The notes below the pieces were generated by a model. That model ran no database searches. It was given only the letters and a program-made list of their open reading frames with translations, and was not told where the DNA came from. This document shows, piece by piece, positions 1 to 8,573 of a stretch of DNA of 64,000 nt. This DNA comes from Lactobacillus crispatus (GTDB taxonomy: Bacteria > Bacillota > Bacilli > Lactobacillales > Lactobacillaceae): positions 124,001 through 188,000 of the forward strand of contig NZ_CP072197.1 in NCBI RefSeq assembly GCF_018987235.1, given 5' to 3'. Each line of letters opens with the position of its first letter. The first letter of the stretch is position 1. Both the position numbers and the translations under genes were made by a program.

Positions 1-216
1 AAGTATAATATTTCAATCGAAAATAATGCTGGTCTTGACTTGTATACTGCTCAGCCGGAAACAACTTTCTTTGAACCAGGTCTAGTGGTAAATGCGCGCA
101 ACTCAACTTTGAGTTTATCTTCAGACAGCGGCATTATTGATGGTGGGATGACCGTTACCCAATATGAACCTGAAGCAATTACTGCTGATGATCTAAAAAA
201 CGGCGGTCAATGTTAA
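1..216 (+). CDS. C-terminal part of an unrecognised protein (5' end outside window)
   Basis: The frame is open from the first base and stops at TAA 214-216, giving 71 residues that end in ADDLKNGGQC. The visible part alternates short hydrophobic and polar stretches (for example GLDLYTAQPETTFFEP), which would suit beta structure. I see no membrane segment and no catalytic motif that I recognise. A strong terminator follows immediately, so this is the last gene of its transcript. The family cannot be named from the tail alone. Confidence 0.6.
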   Translation, partial: KYNISIENNAGLDLYTAQPETTFFEPGLVVNARNSTLSLSSDSGIIDGGMTVTQYEPEAITADDLKNGGQC

Positions 217-234
217 AAAATAAAATTAATCATA

Positions 235-263
235 GGGACGAGGGAATGACCTCGTCCTTTTTT
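235..263 (+). terminator. Rho-independent terminator after the first gene
   Basis: GGACGAGG and CCTCGTCC form an 8-bp stem with a 6-base loop, followed by a run of T. Confidence 0.85.
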
Positions 264-308
264 AGTATAGAATTAAGAAAGTGATTTCAATGTAAGGGGG
301 GAAGAACA

Positions 309-2087
309 ATGACTTTTGTCAAAGAAATAAAAGCAGGTAGTCGTGAATTTTGCCAAAATTGGCTGCGGTATCTGCTACTTTTTATGGGATTAAGTTTATT
401 TAATCAATTTATTGTTATTCCACTTTTTCGCTATATTACAACCTTTGTTTTGCAGGCTAGTGCTATTCCGTTCGTATCTTATCAAAATGTAGTGACGATC
501 ATTACGACGCATACGGTTGCCTTTTTAATTTTGATAATTGAGTTGCTGCTTTTATTAGTAATCTTGTATGCGCAATTAGCTTATTTACTTCATGGCGTTT
601 GGGATATTAAGCATCAAGTTTTTACGTGGAAAAATAGTTTTATTCAAACTTGGCAAAATATCAAAAAAATTCGTTTAGGCACGTTTTTTATTTTGATGCT
701 CTATTTTTTATTGGTAGTACCGTTAGCCGATGTCATCTTTAGAACACCACTTTTAAGCAAAGTGCAGATTTCAGAATTTATCTTGGATTATCTGACGAGA
801 ACGCCAATCTTGTTAGCCGTTTTGATTGCGTTTTATTTAGCCGCTTTGATCCTTGGTGCAAGGCTAGTATTTGCTTTACCCATCATCGTTTTTGACCACT
901 TAAAGTCAGCGCAAGCAGTGAAAAGAAGTTGGCGATTAACGGCGCACTACCGTTGGCGGACGATTTGCCGGAGGATTATTATTTTAGCCGTTTTATCTGC
1001 AGCAGTCATGACAATTTTCTATTTAGCAATGTATTGCCTGCAGCTATTAGTTGATTTATTACCTGGGAAATGTCCGTTAATTTTAGCCATTGTCAATCTT
1101 TCGCTTGTTCAAATTATTAGTGAAGTAGCGTTAGTCTATGTTAGTGTACTGGGCTTATCTATTATTTTGAAAGCTTTAAGGCAAGAAAAGATAAGTCAAA
1201 CAGGTAAAACTAAAAAGATAATTCTAAGTACATTAGTTGTGTTTGTACTAGTAATGATTAATGCAATATCCACCAATTATTTATATTTGACTAGTGTAAA
1301 TGCTAAAGCGCCAGTAATTATTTCTCATCGCGGCGTTGATGATAAAAATGGCGTACAAAACACGTTACAGTCATTAAGAAAAACGGCTAAAGAAAAGCCA
1401 GACTACGTTGAAATTGATGTTCATGAAACTAAGGATAAAAAATTTATCGTAATTCATGATGAGAATTTATTGAAGCTAACGGGAGTTAATAAAGCCCCGA
1501 ATGATTTAACTTTACGGCAATTAGAAAAGTTAACTGCCAAAGAAGACGGCTATCATGCTAAGTTAGTTAGCTTTGATCAATATCTTGAGGAAGCCAAAAG
1601 ACTGCATCAAAAATTGCTAATTGAAATTAAAACGACGGCTAAAGATTCGAAGAAAATGCTGCAGCGCTTTAATCAAAAATATGGCAAAACGATTCTTAAA
1701 AATGCGTATCAAGTACAATCACTCGACTATCGCGTGGTTGAAGGACTGCACTTAATTAATCCACGTTTGGTTGTCTTTTACATTCAACCTTATAATTTTA
1801 CTTATCCGCAAAGTGTTGCTAGTGGATATTCAATGGAATATTCTACCTTGAATTCAGACTTTATTTGGCAAGCCCATTTGCAGGATCGTCCTGTTTATGC
1901 CTGGACAGTTAATGACGAAAAATTAATGAAGAAGATGATGTATCAACAAGTTGATGGCTTAATTACTGATCGAGTTGATTTAGCTAAAAAGGCAATTAAA
2001 AGTTTCCAAAAGGATGCTAGTTATGCTACGCGAATCTTAAATTATATTGTTGTCCTGCATCTGTCGAAAAATTTTGAGTCTGCATGA
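309..2087 (+). CDS. Glycerophosphodiester phosphodiesterase with N-terminal membrane domain
   Basis: The last third of this 592-residue protein is a GDPD TIM-barrel. It shows the HRG motif near residue 340 (IISHRGVDDKNG), the metal-binding E-I-D near 373, the catalytic H in VIHDENL, and the family ending DGLITDRVDL. The first 330 residues are a polytopic membrane domain of about eight hydrophobic segments, as in the GDPD membrane-domain family. The active site should face the outside and cleave glycerophosphodiesters or lipoteichoic-acid glycerophosphate; that substrate is inferred. The start has a G-rich ribosome binding site (AAGGGGGGAAG) seven bases upstream. About 25 residues follow the barrel, ending in NFESA. 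Confidence 0.88.
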   Translation: MTFVKEIKAGSREFCQNWLRYLLLFMGLSLFNQFIVIPLFRYITTFVLQASAIPFVSYQNVVTIITTHTVAFLILIIELLLLLVILYAQLAYLLHGVWDIKHQVFTWKNSFIQTWQNIKKIRLGTFFILMLYFLLVVPLADVIFRTPLLSKVQISEFILDYLTRTPILLAVLIAFYLAALILGARLVFALPIIVFDHLKSAQAVKRSWRLTAHYRWRTICRRIIILAVLSAAVMTIFYLAMYCLQLLVDLLPGKCPLILAIVNLSLVQIISEVALVYVSVLGLSIILKALRQEKISQTGKTKKIILSTLVVFVLVMINAISTNYLYLTSVNAKAPVIISHRGVDDKNGVQNTLQSLRKTAKEKPDYVEIDVHETKDKKFIVIHDENLLKLTGVNKAPNDLTLRQLEKLTAKEDGYHAKLVSFDQYLEEAKRLHQKLLIEIKTTAKDSKKMLQRFNQKYGKTILKNAYQVQSLDYRVVEGLHLINPRLVVFYIQPYNFTYPQSVASGYSMEYSTLNSDFIWQAHLQDRPVYAWTVNDEKLMKKMMYQQVDGLITDRVDLAKKAIKSFQKDASYATRILNYIVVLHLSKNFESA

Positions 2088-2158
2088 AGACTTGATCTGA
2101 AGGGCTGAACATGGTAAACTATACTAGATTTTCGAAAATCTGAAAGGAAGTATAGCAT

Positions 2159-2299
2159 ATGCGTAAAGGTGAAAATTACAACACTGGTTGTGAACCAAAC
2201 CAAAGACCTAAGAACAAGAGAAACGCAAAGAAGCGTGTTGCTCACGTAGCAGCAGTTGTTGCTTTCTTGAACAAGGCCGCAAAAGACGAAAACAAGTAG
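2159..2299 (+). CDS. Small basic 46-residue protein, function unknown
   Basis: ATG 2159 is preceded by GAAAGGAAG with good spacing, and the frame stops at TAG 2297. The product is short, rich in Lys, Arg and Asn in its first half (QRPKNKRNAKKR), then carries a small hydrophobic stretch (VAHVAAVVAFLN) and a charged tail. It is a stand-alone gene between the phosphodiesterase and an EPS operon, with its own terminator right after it. That layout, the ideal ribosome binding site and codons typical of highly expressed lactobacillus genes support a real, well-expressed small protein. An RNA-binding or membrane-surface role is possible, but nothing in the sequence proves one. Confidence 0.7.
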   Translation: MRKGENYNTGCEPNQRPKNKRNAKKRVAHVAAVVAFLNKAAKDENK

Positions 2300-2319
2300 T
2301 CTTTAATAATATTGAAATA

Positions 2320-2351
2320 AAAGCTAGGAGCTGACGCTTCTAGCTTTTTTT
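2320..2351 (+). terminator. Terminator of the small basic protein gene
   Basis: AAGCTAGGAG and CTTCTAGCTT pair around a short loop and run into seven T. Confidence 0.85.
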
Positions 2352-2457
2352 GTGCTTACTGAAAAAATTAATTTAGCACATGGACATAAAAAGATTTTTG
2401 AATATAATTTAACTTAGGTTTTTATAGATAATATATAGGATATAGATAGTTAGATAT

Positions 2458-3324
2458 ATGAATAAGAATAATAAATACAATATTTTGATCTATTTAGATC
2501 TCGTTGCAGCAATACTTTTTCCAGTAATTGCTGTTTTTCAAGTGGAAGAATATTCGGCAAATATAGTCAATGGCTTATTTTTAATTCTAATTTTAGCTAT
2601 TATGACGGGATTATTGTTGCCTAATATAATGGTTAGCTGGCTGATAATTTTGTTAACGACGATTGCAGCGGGCTTTTTAGTGCTGGGATATGTTGTAATT
2701 CCTACAGAAGCAAAGTGGTTTTTAGTGGTAGCTTTTCCGATAGAGGCAGGGCTTTTAACGGTGTTGCGCTATTATGTCCTAGATTGGCGTTTTATTAGTA
2801 AAAATCGGCAAGATATTCGCAATTACCTTAAACGCTACAATGGCACTCTAAAAATGCATACATGTTACACTGCTAATAAAATTTATTCAAAAGTAATTAG
2901 TAATATTAAAGAACGGCCACAATTACATTTATGGATGCATGTATCAATGTTGCGTTGGGCTAACCACGAACAGTTTGCTCAACTTCATCCAGAAGAGCAC
3001 GCGCAGTATTTAGAAAAATTAGCTGATATCTTAAAAAAGAGAAGATTAGCAGCTGAGGAACTCTTTTATTTAGGAGATGCCACTTTTTTTATTATTTCGC
3101 CTGAATTAAGAGATGACATTATCAAGCAGATTAATCAGGAGACAATTGCGGAATTAAAAAAAGTGCAAGATGATCTTCCCGGAGGCTTGAAATGGACGAG
3201 TCAGCGAATTGATGAAACAAACGTGGATCGTTTTACAGATCCAAATGTGATTGTAAAACATTTGGACCGCGAATTGGAAACTGACTTAATTGTTGAATAT
3301 TTAAAGGCTGAAGCAAATGACTAA
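2458..3324 (+). CDS. Membrane protein with degenerate GGDEF domain, EPS operon
   Basis: Four hydrophobic segments occupy residues 1-110. They are followed by a cytoplasmic domain of about 165 residues with the fold signature of GGDEF proteins but a destroyed active site: where RYGGDEF is expected the protein has YLGDATFF. It is therefore unlikely to make cyclic di-GMP and more likely senses it or plays a structural role. It is the first gene of a tightly overlapping set with a 49-aa membrane protein, a BcsA-like glycosyltransferase and a GH8 hydrolase. That layout resembles the Pss exopolysaccharide operon of Listeria, whose degenerate GGDEF protein is the c-di-GMP receptor. The ribosome binding site is weak (no clear AGGAGG), so low expression is possible. 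Confidence 0.75.
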   Translation: MNKNNKYNILIYLDLVAAILFPVIAVFQVEEYSANIVNGLFLILILAIMTGLLLPNIMVSWLIILLTTIAAGFLVLGYVVIPTEAKWFLVVAFPIEAGLLTVLRYYVLDWRFISKNRQDIRNYLKRYNGTLKMHTCYTANKIYSKVISNIKERPQLHLWMHVSMLRWANHEQFAQLHPEEHAQYLEKLADILKKRRLAAEELFYLGDATFFIISPELRDDIIKQINQETIAELKKVQDDLPGGLKWTSQRIDETNVDRFTDPNVIVKHLDRELETDLIVEYLKAEAND

Positions 3325-3466
3325 TTGGTTTTATTTCTTAGCTTTAAGCATTTCAGGCATCTTTTTACTTGCTTTCATAGTTATGTTTATTTGTGCGTTT
3401 GTCATTTACTTTAATGTTGAAAATACGGTAATCAATAAAAAAGGAAAAAAGACGAAAAATGAGTGA
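3317..3466 (+). CDS. 49-residue single-pass membrane protein of the EPS operon
   Basis: ATG 3317 overlaps the end of the upstream gene by 8 bases, and the TGA at 3464 overlaps the start of the glycosyltransferase gene by 8 bases. This double coupling strongly supports a real gene. The peptide has one long hydrophobic helix (residues 4-31, FYFLALSISGIFLLAF onwards) and a lysine-rich tail (KKGKKTKNE) that should stay in the cytoplasm. By position it may be a small accessory subunit of the synthase, comparable to IcaD or PgaD. That is inference from context only. Confidence 0.72.
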   Translation: MTNWFYFLALSISGIFLLAFIVMFICAFVIYFNVENTVINKKGKKTKNE

Positions 3467-4766
3467 AGCATTACAAATTTTAACGTTAATCTCGATTTGG
3501 CTTTCTTTGTTGATGTCTCTAGTTACCTTAAGTGGTGCAGTTTTCTTTTGGTTAAAGCACAGCAAGCTCTTAGTTAAAATCACGCCACTTAAGCGTTACC
3601 CAAAAGTTACGTTAGTTGTACCAGCTCATAATGAAGAATTAGTTATTAGTAAAACTACGCAGGCAATTTTAAATTTGAATTATCCGGCTGATAAGTTACA
3701 AATTTTAATCTATGCTGATAATTGTACTGATGATACTGCTAAAATTGCCCGGGAAATAATCAAGCAATATCCTGAACGGAAAATCAATGTTCAAGTAATT
3801 GAACGAACAGGTAGTGGTGGCAAAGCTGGTGTATTAAATGATGCTTTGAAGATTGCCCAAGGAGAATACCTTGGTGTATATGATGCAGATGCCATGCCAG
3901 AAGAAAATGCTTTGTATTTTTTAATTAAAAAGATTTTGGAAAATCCGGTGAGATATAAGGCTGCTTTTGGTCGCAATAAGACGAGAAATGCGCGGCAGAA
4001 TTTTTTAACTAAGTGTATCAATCAGGAAATTGTTGTTACCCAGCGAATTCAACACTGCGGTATCTGGCAATTATTTAAGATTGGTCGTATTCCAGGGACT
4101 AACTTTATTATTAATACTGATTATGTCAGATCAATTGGCGGCTGGCGCAATGGCGCTTTGACCGAAGATACTGATATTTCTTTTAAAATTATGGGCTCAG
4201 GTAGTTTGATTGCCTTAGCCTATAATTCTGAAGCCTTCCAGCAAGAACCGGAAAGCTTAAAAGATTATTATTTCCAGCGCTTGCGTTGGGCTAAAGGTAA
4301 CTATGAAGTAGTGATCAATAATTTTTGCCATCTTTTTGATAAAAGCAACTGGCGGGTTAAATTAGAGACTGTCTATTATTCCTGCACTTTTTTCTGGTTT
4401 AATTTGGCGATTGTTTTATCAGATCTGATCTTTTTTTCTAATTTGATTGCCTTAATCGTCCATCTTTGGAATCCTGCAGTAGTAATACCATTTACAATTT
4501 CGCGGAGTAATATTTTATTAGCTCAAATTCTGCTCTTTAATTGGCTATTGATGGTTTTGCTTTATATTTTGCAAATTAACCTAGCGATGACTACGCAATA
4601 TGGGCAGGCAACTGACGAACAGATTTGGCTAGCCTTAGCATCATATTTTACTTATTCGCAATTGTTCATCATTGTATCAATTCATGCGGTTACTTCAGTA
4701 ATGCTAGATCGCGTTTTTCATCGTGATAGTACTAAATGGGTTAAGACTAAGAGATTTGCGGATTAG
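3459..4766 (+). CDS. BcsA/IcaA-like processive glycosyltransferase (GT2)
   Basis: All elements of a processive family-2 synthase are present in the 435 residues: VVPAHNEE at 53-60, the UDP-sugar Asp at 88 (YADNCTDD), DAD at 142-144, TED at 235-237 and QRLRW at 273-277. One hydrophobic helix precedes the catalytic domain and several follow it (about 300-425), so the polymer is probably extruded through the membrane as it is made. The partners are the degenerate GGDEF protein, the small membrane protein and the GH8 enzyme downstream. The sugar cannot be deduced; the GH8 partner hints at a beta-linked glycan. Confidence 0.9.
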   Translation: MSEALQILTLISIWLSLLMSLVTLSGAVFFWLKHSKLLVKITPLKRYPKVTLVVPAHNEELVISKTTQAILNLNYPADKLQILIYADNCTDDTAKIAREIIKQYPERKINVQVIERTGSGGKAGVLNDALKIAQGEYLGVYDADAMPEENALYFLIKKILENPVRYKAAFGRNKTRNARQNFLTKCINQEIVVTQRIQHCGIWQLFKIGRIPGTNFIINTDYVRSIGGWRNGALTEDTDISFKIMGSGSLIALAYNSEAFQQEPESLKDYYFQRLRWAKGNYEVVINNFCHLFDKSNWRVKLETVYYSCTFFWFNLAIVLSDLIFFSNLIALIVHLWNPAVVIPFTISRSNILLAQILLFNWLLMVLLYILQINLAMTTQYGQATDEQIWLALASYFTYSQLFIIVSIHAVTSVMLDRVFHRDSTKWVKTKRFAD

Positions 4767-4774
4767 GTGATGAG

Positions 4775-5878
4775 ATGAAAAAAAGATGGATGCTACTAGG
4801 ATTTTTACTCGTAACGATTGCATTTACCGGTATTATGATCTATATCAGAGCAGATAATAATTCAGCGGTGCGTAATTTTTTTCTACATTCTTGGCATAAA
4901 AATTATGTAGTTGAAGAAAAGAATCTTGCCTATATTAATACCACGCCTAAGCAGGAACAAGTGACGGTTTTATCTGAAGGCCAAGGATATGGGATGTTTA
5001 TTGCGGCGCATGATCCAGCAGTTAAAGAAAGCAACTTTGCTAAGCTAGTGCAGTATTATTTAAAACACCGGGATCGTAATACGCAATTGATGGCTTGGCG
5101 GCAAACAAAGAAAAATGGAAAATGGAGCAGTGAACGCAATAGCGCTACTGATGGGGACTTATTTATTGCTAAAGCTTTGTTTTTAGCGGCTAAAAGATGG
5201 AAAAACCCAGCATATCAGCGGCAAGGGCAAAAATTAATTGCCGATATTTTGCGTTATGAATATAATCCGACAACGCACGCTTTAACGGTGGGCAATTGGG
5301 CCGATTCTAAGTCGAAGTATTATAATTTAATGCGGACTTCAGATGTATTGCCGACAATGTTTGATCAATTTTATCGTGAAAGCAATGATTCGCGGTGGCT
5401 CTTAATTAAAAAAACAATGCTCAAGCGGCTCAATCAGTTGAGTCACCAGCATAAGAGTGGCCTAGTTCCAGACTTTGCCTGGCTGACATCAAAAGATGCT
5501 AAGCCAGTTAAAGGAAGGGTTACCACTGATCGATATGATGGTGATTATTATGCCAATGCTTGCCGGGTGCCAATGGATTTAGCATTTAGTAAGGATAAAT
5601 TAGCAAAGAATACTGTACATCGCTTGCTTAAATTTTTTAGCAAGCAAAATACAATTACAGCAGGCTATACTTTAAAAGGCAAGCCAGTCAATAATTATCA
5701 ATCAGCTAGCTTTAGCGCGCCAATTTATATTGCGGTGAATGAAAATCGCAATCAAGGCTATGATAATTTGTTTGCTTCGCAGCAATATATTTTTGCTAAA
5801 AAATTACCTAAAAATAATTACTATGATGCAGCACTAACGACGATGGCAACGATACTGACACCGGCGCATAGATTTTAA
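4775..5878 (+). CDS. Glycoside hydrolase family 8 protein, EPS operon
   Basis: A signal anchor (residues 5-24) is followed by a GH8 (alpha/alpha)6-barrel. The proposed general acid is Glu68 in SEGQGYGM and the conserved aspartate motif is ATDGD at 124-128, both characteristic of family 8 cellulase/licheninase/PelA-like enzymes. It starts 8 bases after the synthase stop and ends the operon at a terminator. Such enzymes typically trim or release the polysaccharide made by the neighbouring synthase, and this one should act on the outside of the membrane. The substrate, probably a beta-1,4-linked polymer, is inferred. Confidence 0.85.
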   Translation: MKKRWMLLGFLLVTIAFTGIMIYIRADNNSAVRNFFLHSWHKNYVVEEKNLAYINTTPKQEQVTVLSEGQGYGMFIAAHDPAVKESNFAKLVQYYLKHRDRNTQLMAWRQTKKNGKWSSERNSATDGDLFIAKALFLAAKRWKNPAYQRQGQKLIADILRYEYNPTTHALTVGNWADSKSKYYNLMRTSDVLPTMFDQFYRESNDSRWLLIKKTMLKRLNQLSHQHKSGLVPDFAWLTSKDAKPVKGRVTTDRYDGDYYANACRVPMDLAFSKDKLAKNTVHRLLKFFSKQNTITAGYTLKGKPVNNYQSASFSAPIYIAVNENRNQGYDNLFASQQYIFAKKLPKNNYYDAALTTMATILTPAHRF

Positions 5879-5900
5879 GAGGCAAAGGCCTCTTTTTATT
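5877..5900 (+). terminator. Terminator of the EPS operon
   Basis: AAGAGGC and GCCTCTT form a tight hairpin followed by TTTTTATT. Confidence 0.8.
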
Positions 5901-5963
5901 TGCATTGAAAATCAATCTTTGATAACATAGTAAAAATTTTAAGGAAAATGAGGAGGACAAAAA

Positions 5964-6608
5964 ATGGGATTAAATGCATACATTCAAGGATTTAATAGTT
6001 TAGAGTCAATCGATCGTGCACCAGGTTACTTCAAGTACCACCACCACTCAGTAGCTGATCACTGTTTCAGAACAGCTGAACTCGCACAAATGATGGGTGA
6101 TATCGAAGAAGTTCACGGTAATAAGAAGATCAATTGGAAGGCTTTATATGAAAAGAGCTTGAATCACGATTATACTGAACGTTTCATCGGTGATATTAAG
6201 ACACCTGTTAAATACGCTACTCCTCAACTTAGAAAGATGATTGGTGACGTTGAAGAAACAATGACCACTAAGTTCATTAAGGATGAGATTCCAGAAGAAT
6301 TTCAAGAAATTTATACTAAACGTCTCTCAGAAGGCAAAGATGATACTTTAGAGGGTAAAATTTTATCAATCTGTGATAAATTAGATTTGTTATATGAAGC
6401 TTATGGAGAAATCGAATTAGGTAATCCTAACCCGGTTTATATGCAAATGTTCAAGGAAAGTCTTGAAACGATCAAGAAGTTCGACGATTTAGTTTGCGTA
6501 CAATACTTTATTAAGAAAATTTTGCCAGATCTTTTTAAAGGTGATTTCGCGGGAAAGGATAAGATGCAACGAATAGCTTTTAGCATTCTATTGTTAGGGG
6601 ATGATTAG
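5964..6608 (+). CDS. HD-domain phosphohydrolase (YfbR-like)
   Basis: The 214-residue protein opens with the HD metal site: HHHSVADHCFRTAEL near residues 26-40, then NHDYTERFIGD around 70 and a conserved D in SICDKLDLLYEAYGE. The order H...HD...D and the overall length fit the YfbR / 5'-deoxynucleotidase group of HD hydrolases. A role in nucleotide turnover is likely, but the substrate is unproven. AGGAGG lies eight bases before the ATG. The next gene starts directly at the base after the stop, so the two are cotranscribed. Confidence 0.78.
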   Translation: MGLNAYIQGFNSLESIDRAPGYFKYHHHSVADHCFRTAELAQMMGDIEEVHGNKKINWKALYEKSLNHDYTERFIGDIKTPVKYATPQLRKMIGDVEETMTTKFIKDEIPEEFQEIYTKRLSEGKDDTLEGKILSICDKLDLLYEAYGEIELGNPNPVYMQMFKESLETIKKFDDLVCVQYFIKKILPDLFKGDFAGKDKMQRIAFSILLLGDD

Positions 6609-7523
6609 GTGAAATTTCAATGTAGTTCATGCGGGCTGCGCATGGACTCTTTGCATTTTAAGCAAGAGGGGTTAATGAATCCTAAGTTGACCAGTATTTG
6701 CGATATTTGTATCACGCGCAACCTGAATCCAGAAGATTACGCAAATGATGCGGTCGCAGCTTTTGCTCAAAGCTTGCTTTACACGTTTGTCGGTGCAAAG
6801 AAACAAGATCAATCAGGTTTTATTGTGAAAAATAAAAAGGACCGTAAAAAATACGAGGCCTTTTTACAAGATTATGATGGCAATGAAATCGCCCGCCAAC
6901 AGATTAAAAGGTCTGATTTGAATTTGGCGGTAATTAAAAGCGAAGATGGCAAGCTTAATTATGTGCCTAACCAAGGCGTAACTTTTGAGCAAAATTTAAA
7001 GGGAATGGGTTTGGAGATCAATTTCCAGTTAAACGAAGTTGATTTTATTGATCGTGAACGCATTCGGGCCAAGTATAAATACCGCTGCCAATATTGCGGC
7101 AGACGTGGCCACAGCGTAGATCATAAGGATCCCGTTTCTCTTAGTCACAACAACAGCTTAGATAATTTAACTTTAGCTTGTGCGGAATGCAACCGAATTA
7201 AGTCGGATATGCCTTATAAGTTGTTTATTCAACTGAATGATCAAATTTCTGAGATCAATAAAAAGCTAGTTAAGTATGAAGATGCGCTGGGTACTTTGAG
7301 AGAAGAATTTGAGCATCGTCGGCGCTATTTAGCGGCTCAAGTACACCTTAAGGGTGTGGTCAATGATCCTGAGCTAAATGCGATTAGAAAGCAAAATAAG
7401 AGCTTACAGGATGCTATTGATAGTTTACAAAGTGATTATGATGATTTGCGTCAAACGCGCAAGACGTATTTTGATACGGGCTGGAAATTAGCTCGGATTA
7501 AGGCTCAGAAAGATATTGTTTAA
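6609..7523 (+). CDS. HNH nuclease-domain protein with zinc finger and coiled coil
   Basis: The start is GTG, directly after the stop of the HD gene. The N-terminus has two CxxC pairs (CSSCG at 4 and CDIC about 30 residues later), a probable zinc ribbon. Residues about 155-200 form an HNH nuclease core (YRCQYCGRRGHSVDHKDP...DNLTLACAECNRIKSD) with its own CxxC pairs. The last 90 residues are highly charged and predicted coiled coil (YEDALGTLREEFEHRRRY). It belongs to the broad HNH endonuclease superfamily; it is neither an obvious homing enzyme nor a known restriction enzyme. The transcript ends at the terminator just downstream. Confidence 0.75.
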   Translation: MKFQCSSCGLRMDSLHFKQEGLMNPKLTSICDICITRNLNPEDYANDAVAAFAQSLLYTFVGAKKQDQSGFIVKNKKDRKKYEAFLQDYDGNEIARQQIKRSDLNLAVIKSEDGKLNYVPNQGVTFEQNLKGMGLEINFQLNEVDFIDRERIRAKYKYRCQYCGRRGHSVDHKDPVSLSHNNSLDNLTLACAECNRIKSDMPYKLFIQLNDQISEINKKLVKYEDALGTLREEFEHRRRYLAAQVHLKGVVNDPELNAIRKQNKSLQDAIDSLQSDYDDLRQTRKTYFDTGWKLARIKAQKDIV

Positions 7524-7529
7524 AAATCA

Positions 7530-7568
7530 AAAGTCCGCTGTTCATTTCTGAATAGCGGGCTTATTTTG
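7530..7568. terminator. Terminator between the convergent HNH and DUF805 genes
   Basis: AAGTCCGCTGTTC and GAATAGCGGGCTT pair with few mismatches. T-rich tails on both sides would let it serve both strands. Confidence 0.75.
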
Positions 7569-7572
7569 ATAA

Positions 7573-8490
7573 TTATCTAATTCTGTCTTCTGGATCAAAC
7601 AAATACTTGTTCCACTTATTATCTGCGTCAACTGTTGGGTGGAATAATAAGAAGGCTAAAAGTAAATCTCCCACGTAAGGAACAATGCCTAACCACCACC
7701 AGCCACCGTTAAAGCCTGCATCGTGCAAGCGGCGAACAGTGTGTCCTAATTGAGCTAAAAATGACCAAATAAGGATAACCAGTAAAAGTATTAAAAAGCA
7801 TAAAAAGAAAATACCGATTGCTTGCGGCATTTGATGCCAGCCAGGAATAATCGTGAAAAAAGCAGAAAAAGCATAGATGAAAAGAGTGCCGATTCCTAAA
7901 GTAACTTGATTAATTGCTGTTCCTACCCAGAATGATGTTCTAGTTGATCTAGCATTCCACTTGAAGCAATCAAAGAAGTGTTCTTTTAGAATTTGACCAA
8001 TAGTTGGCACAGGAACTGTTTCTTTATGGCCGGCAGGGTAGTCTTGATTACTAAAGAAATATTTGCCCCACTTAACTTGGCGTTGAACAGATGGCTGCAA
8101 TTCAAGATAAAATAAAAACATTGCGCCATAACCAGTGAAGGCAGCCCAGTACCAATAGCCGCTGTAGCCAACATCGTGCAAACGTCGGATCGTTTGTCCT
8201 AATGCAGCTAAAAATAGCCACAGATAAACAATAGCCGCAACAATACCATCGACTATTCTAATACCGGGGTTGATGTTTTGGTTAAAAGCATAGAAACCAA
8301 GAATGATGCATAAGATGCCGATAACAAGATTAATCAAAGTGCTCCACCAGAAAGATTTACGCGTAGTTCTTGCTTTCCAGTTGAAGGGATGCAAGTAGGT
8401 TTCGTTTAAAATTTGCGCAAAATTTTCTGCAGGCGGCAGTGGCAGACTTTCGTCATAAGGCTTGATAAAATAATATACTCTATCATTCAT
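7573..8490 (-). CDS. Tandem DUF805 membrane protein
   Basis: Two copies of the DUF805 module follow one another in 305 residues. Each begins with a cytoplasmic F(N/K)WKAR-T-R-SFW stretch (about residues 34-46 and 185-197), continues with four hydrophobic helices, and contains the RRLHDxGxxGxWxW signature (near 100 and 263). Most family members have a single module of about 120 residues, so this is an internal duplication or fusion. The role of the family is unknown. It is a single-gene transcript ending at the shared terminator. Confidence 0.85.
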   Translation of the reverse strand: MNDRVYYFIKPYDESLPLPPAENFAQILNETYLHPFNWKARTTRKSFWWSTLINLVIGILCIILGFYAFNQNINPGIRIVDGIVAAIVYLWLFLAALGQTIRRLHDVGYSGYWYWAAFTGYGAMFLFYLELQPSVQRQVKWGKYFFSNQDYPAGHKETVPVPTIGQILKEHFFDCFKWNARSTRTSFWVGTAINQVTLGIGTLFIYAFSAFFTIIPGWHQMPQAIGIFFLCFLILLLVILIWSFLAQLGHTVRRLHDAGFNGGWWWLGIVPYVGDLLLAFLLFHPTVDADNKWNKYLFDPEDRIR

Positions 8491-8531
8491 TTTACTTCCT
8501 CCAAAAATTAATTTGTTATAAATTATACGCT

Positions 8532-8569
8532 AAAAAAGCCGTGAAGCAATTAAACTTCGCGGCTTTTTT
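8532..8569. terminator. Bidirectional-looking terminator after the amino-acid ABC operon
   Basis: AAAAAAGCCGTGAAG and CTTCGCGGCTTTTTT form a long, nearly perfect stem with A and T runs on either side. It lies downstream of the ABC genes on the minus strand. Confidence 0.85.
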
Positions 8570-8573
8570 GATA

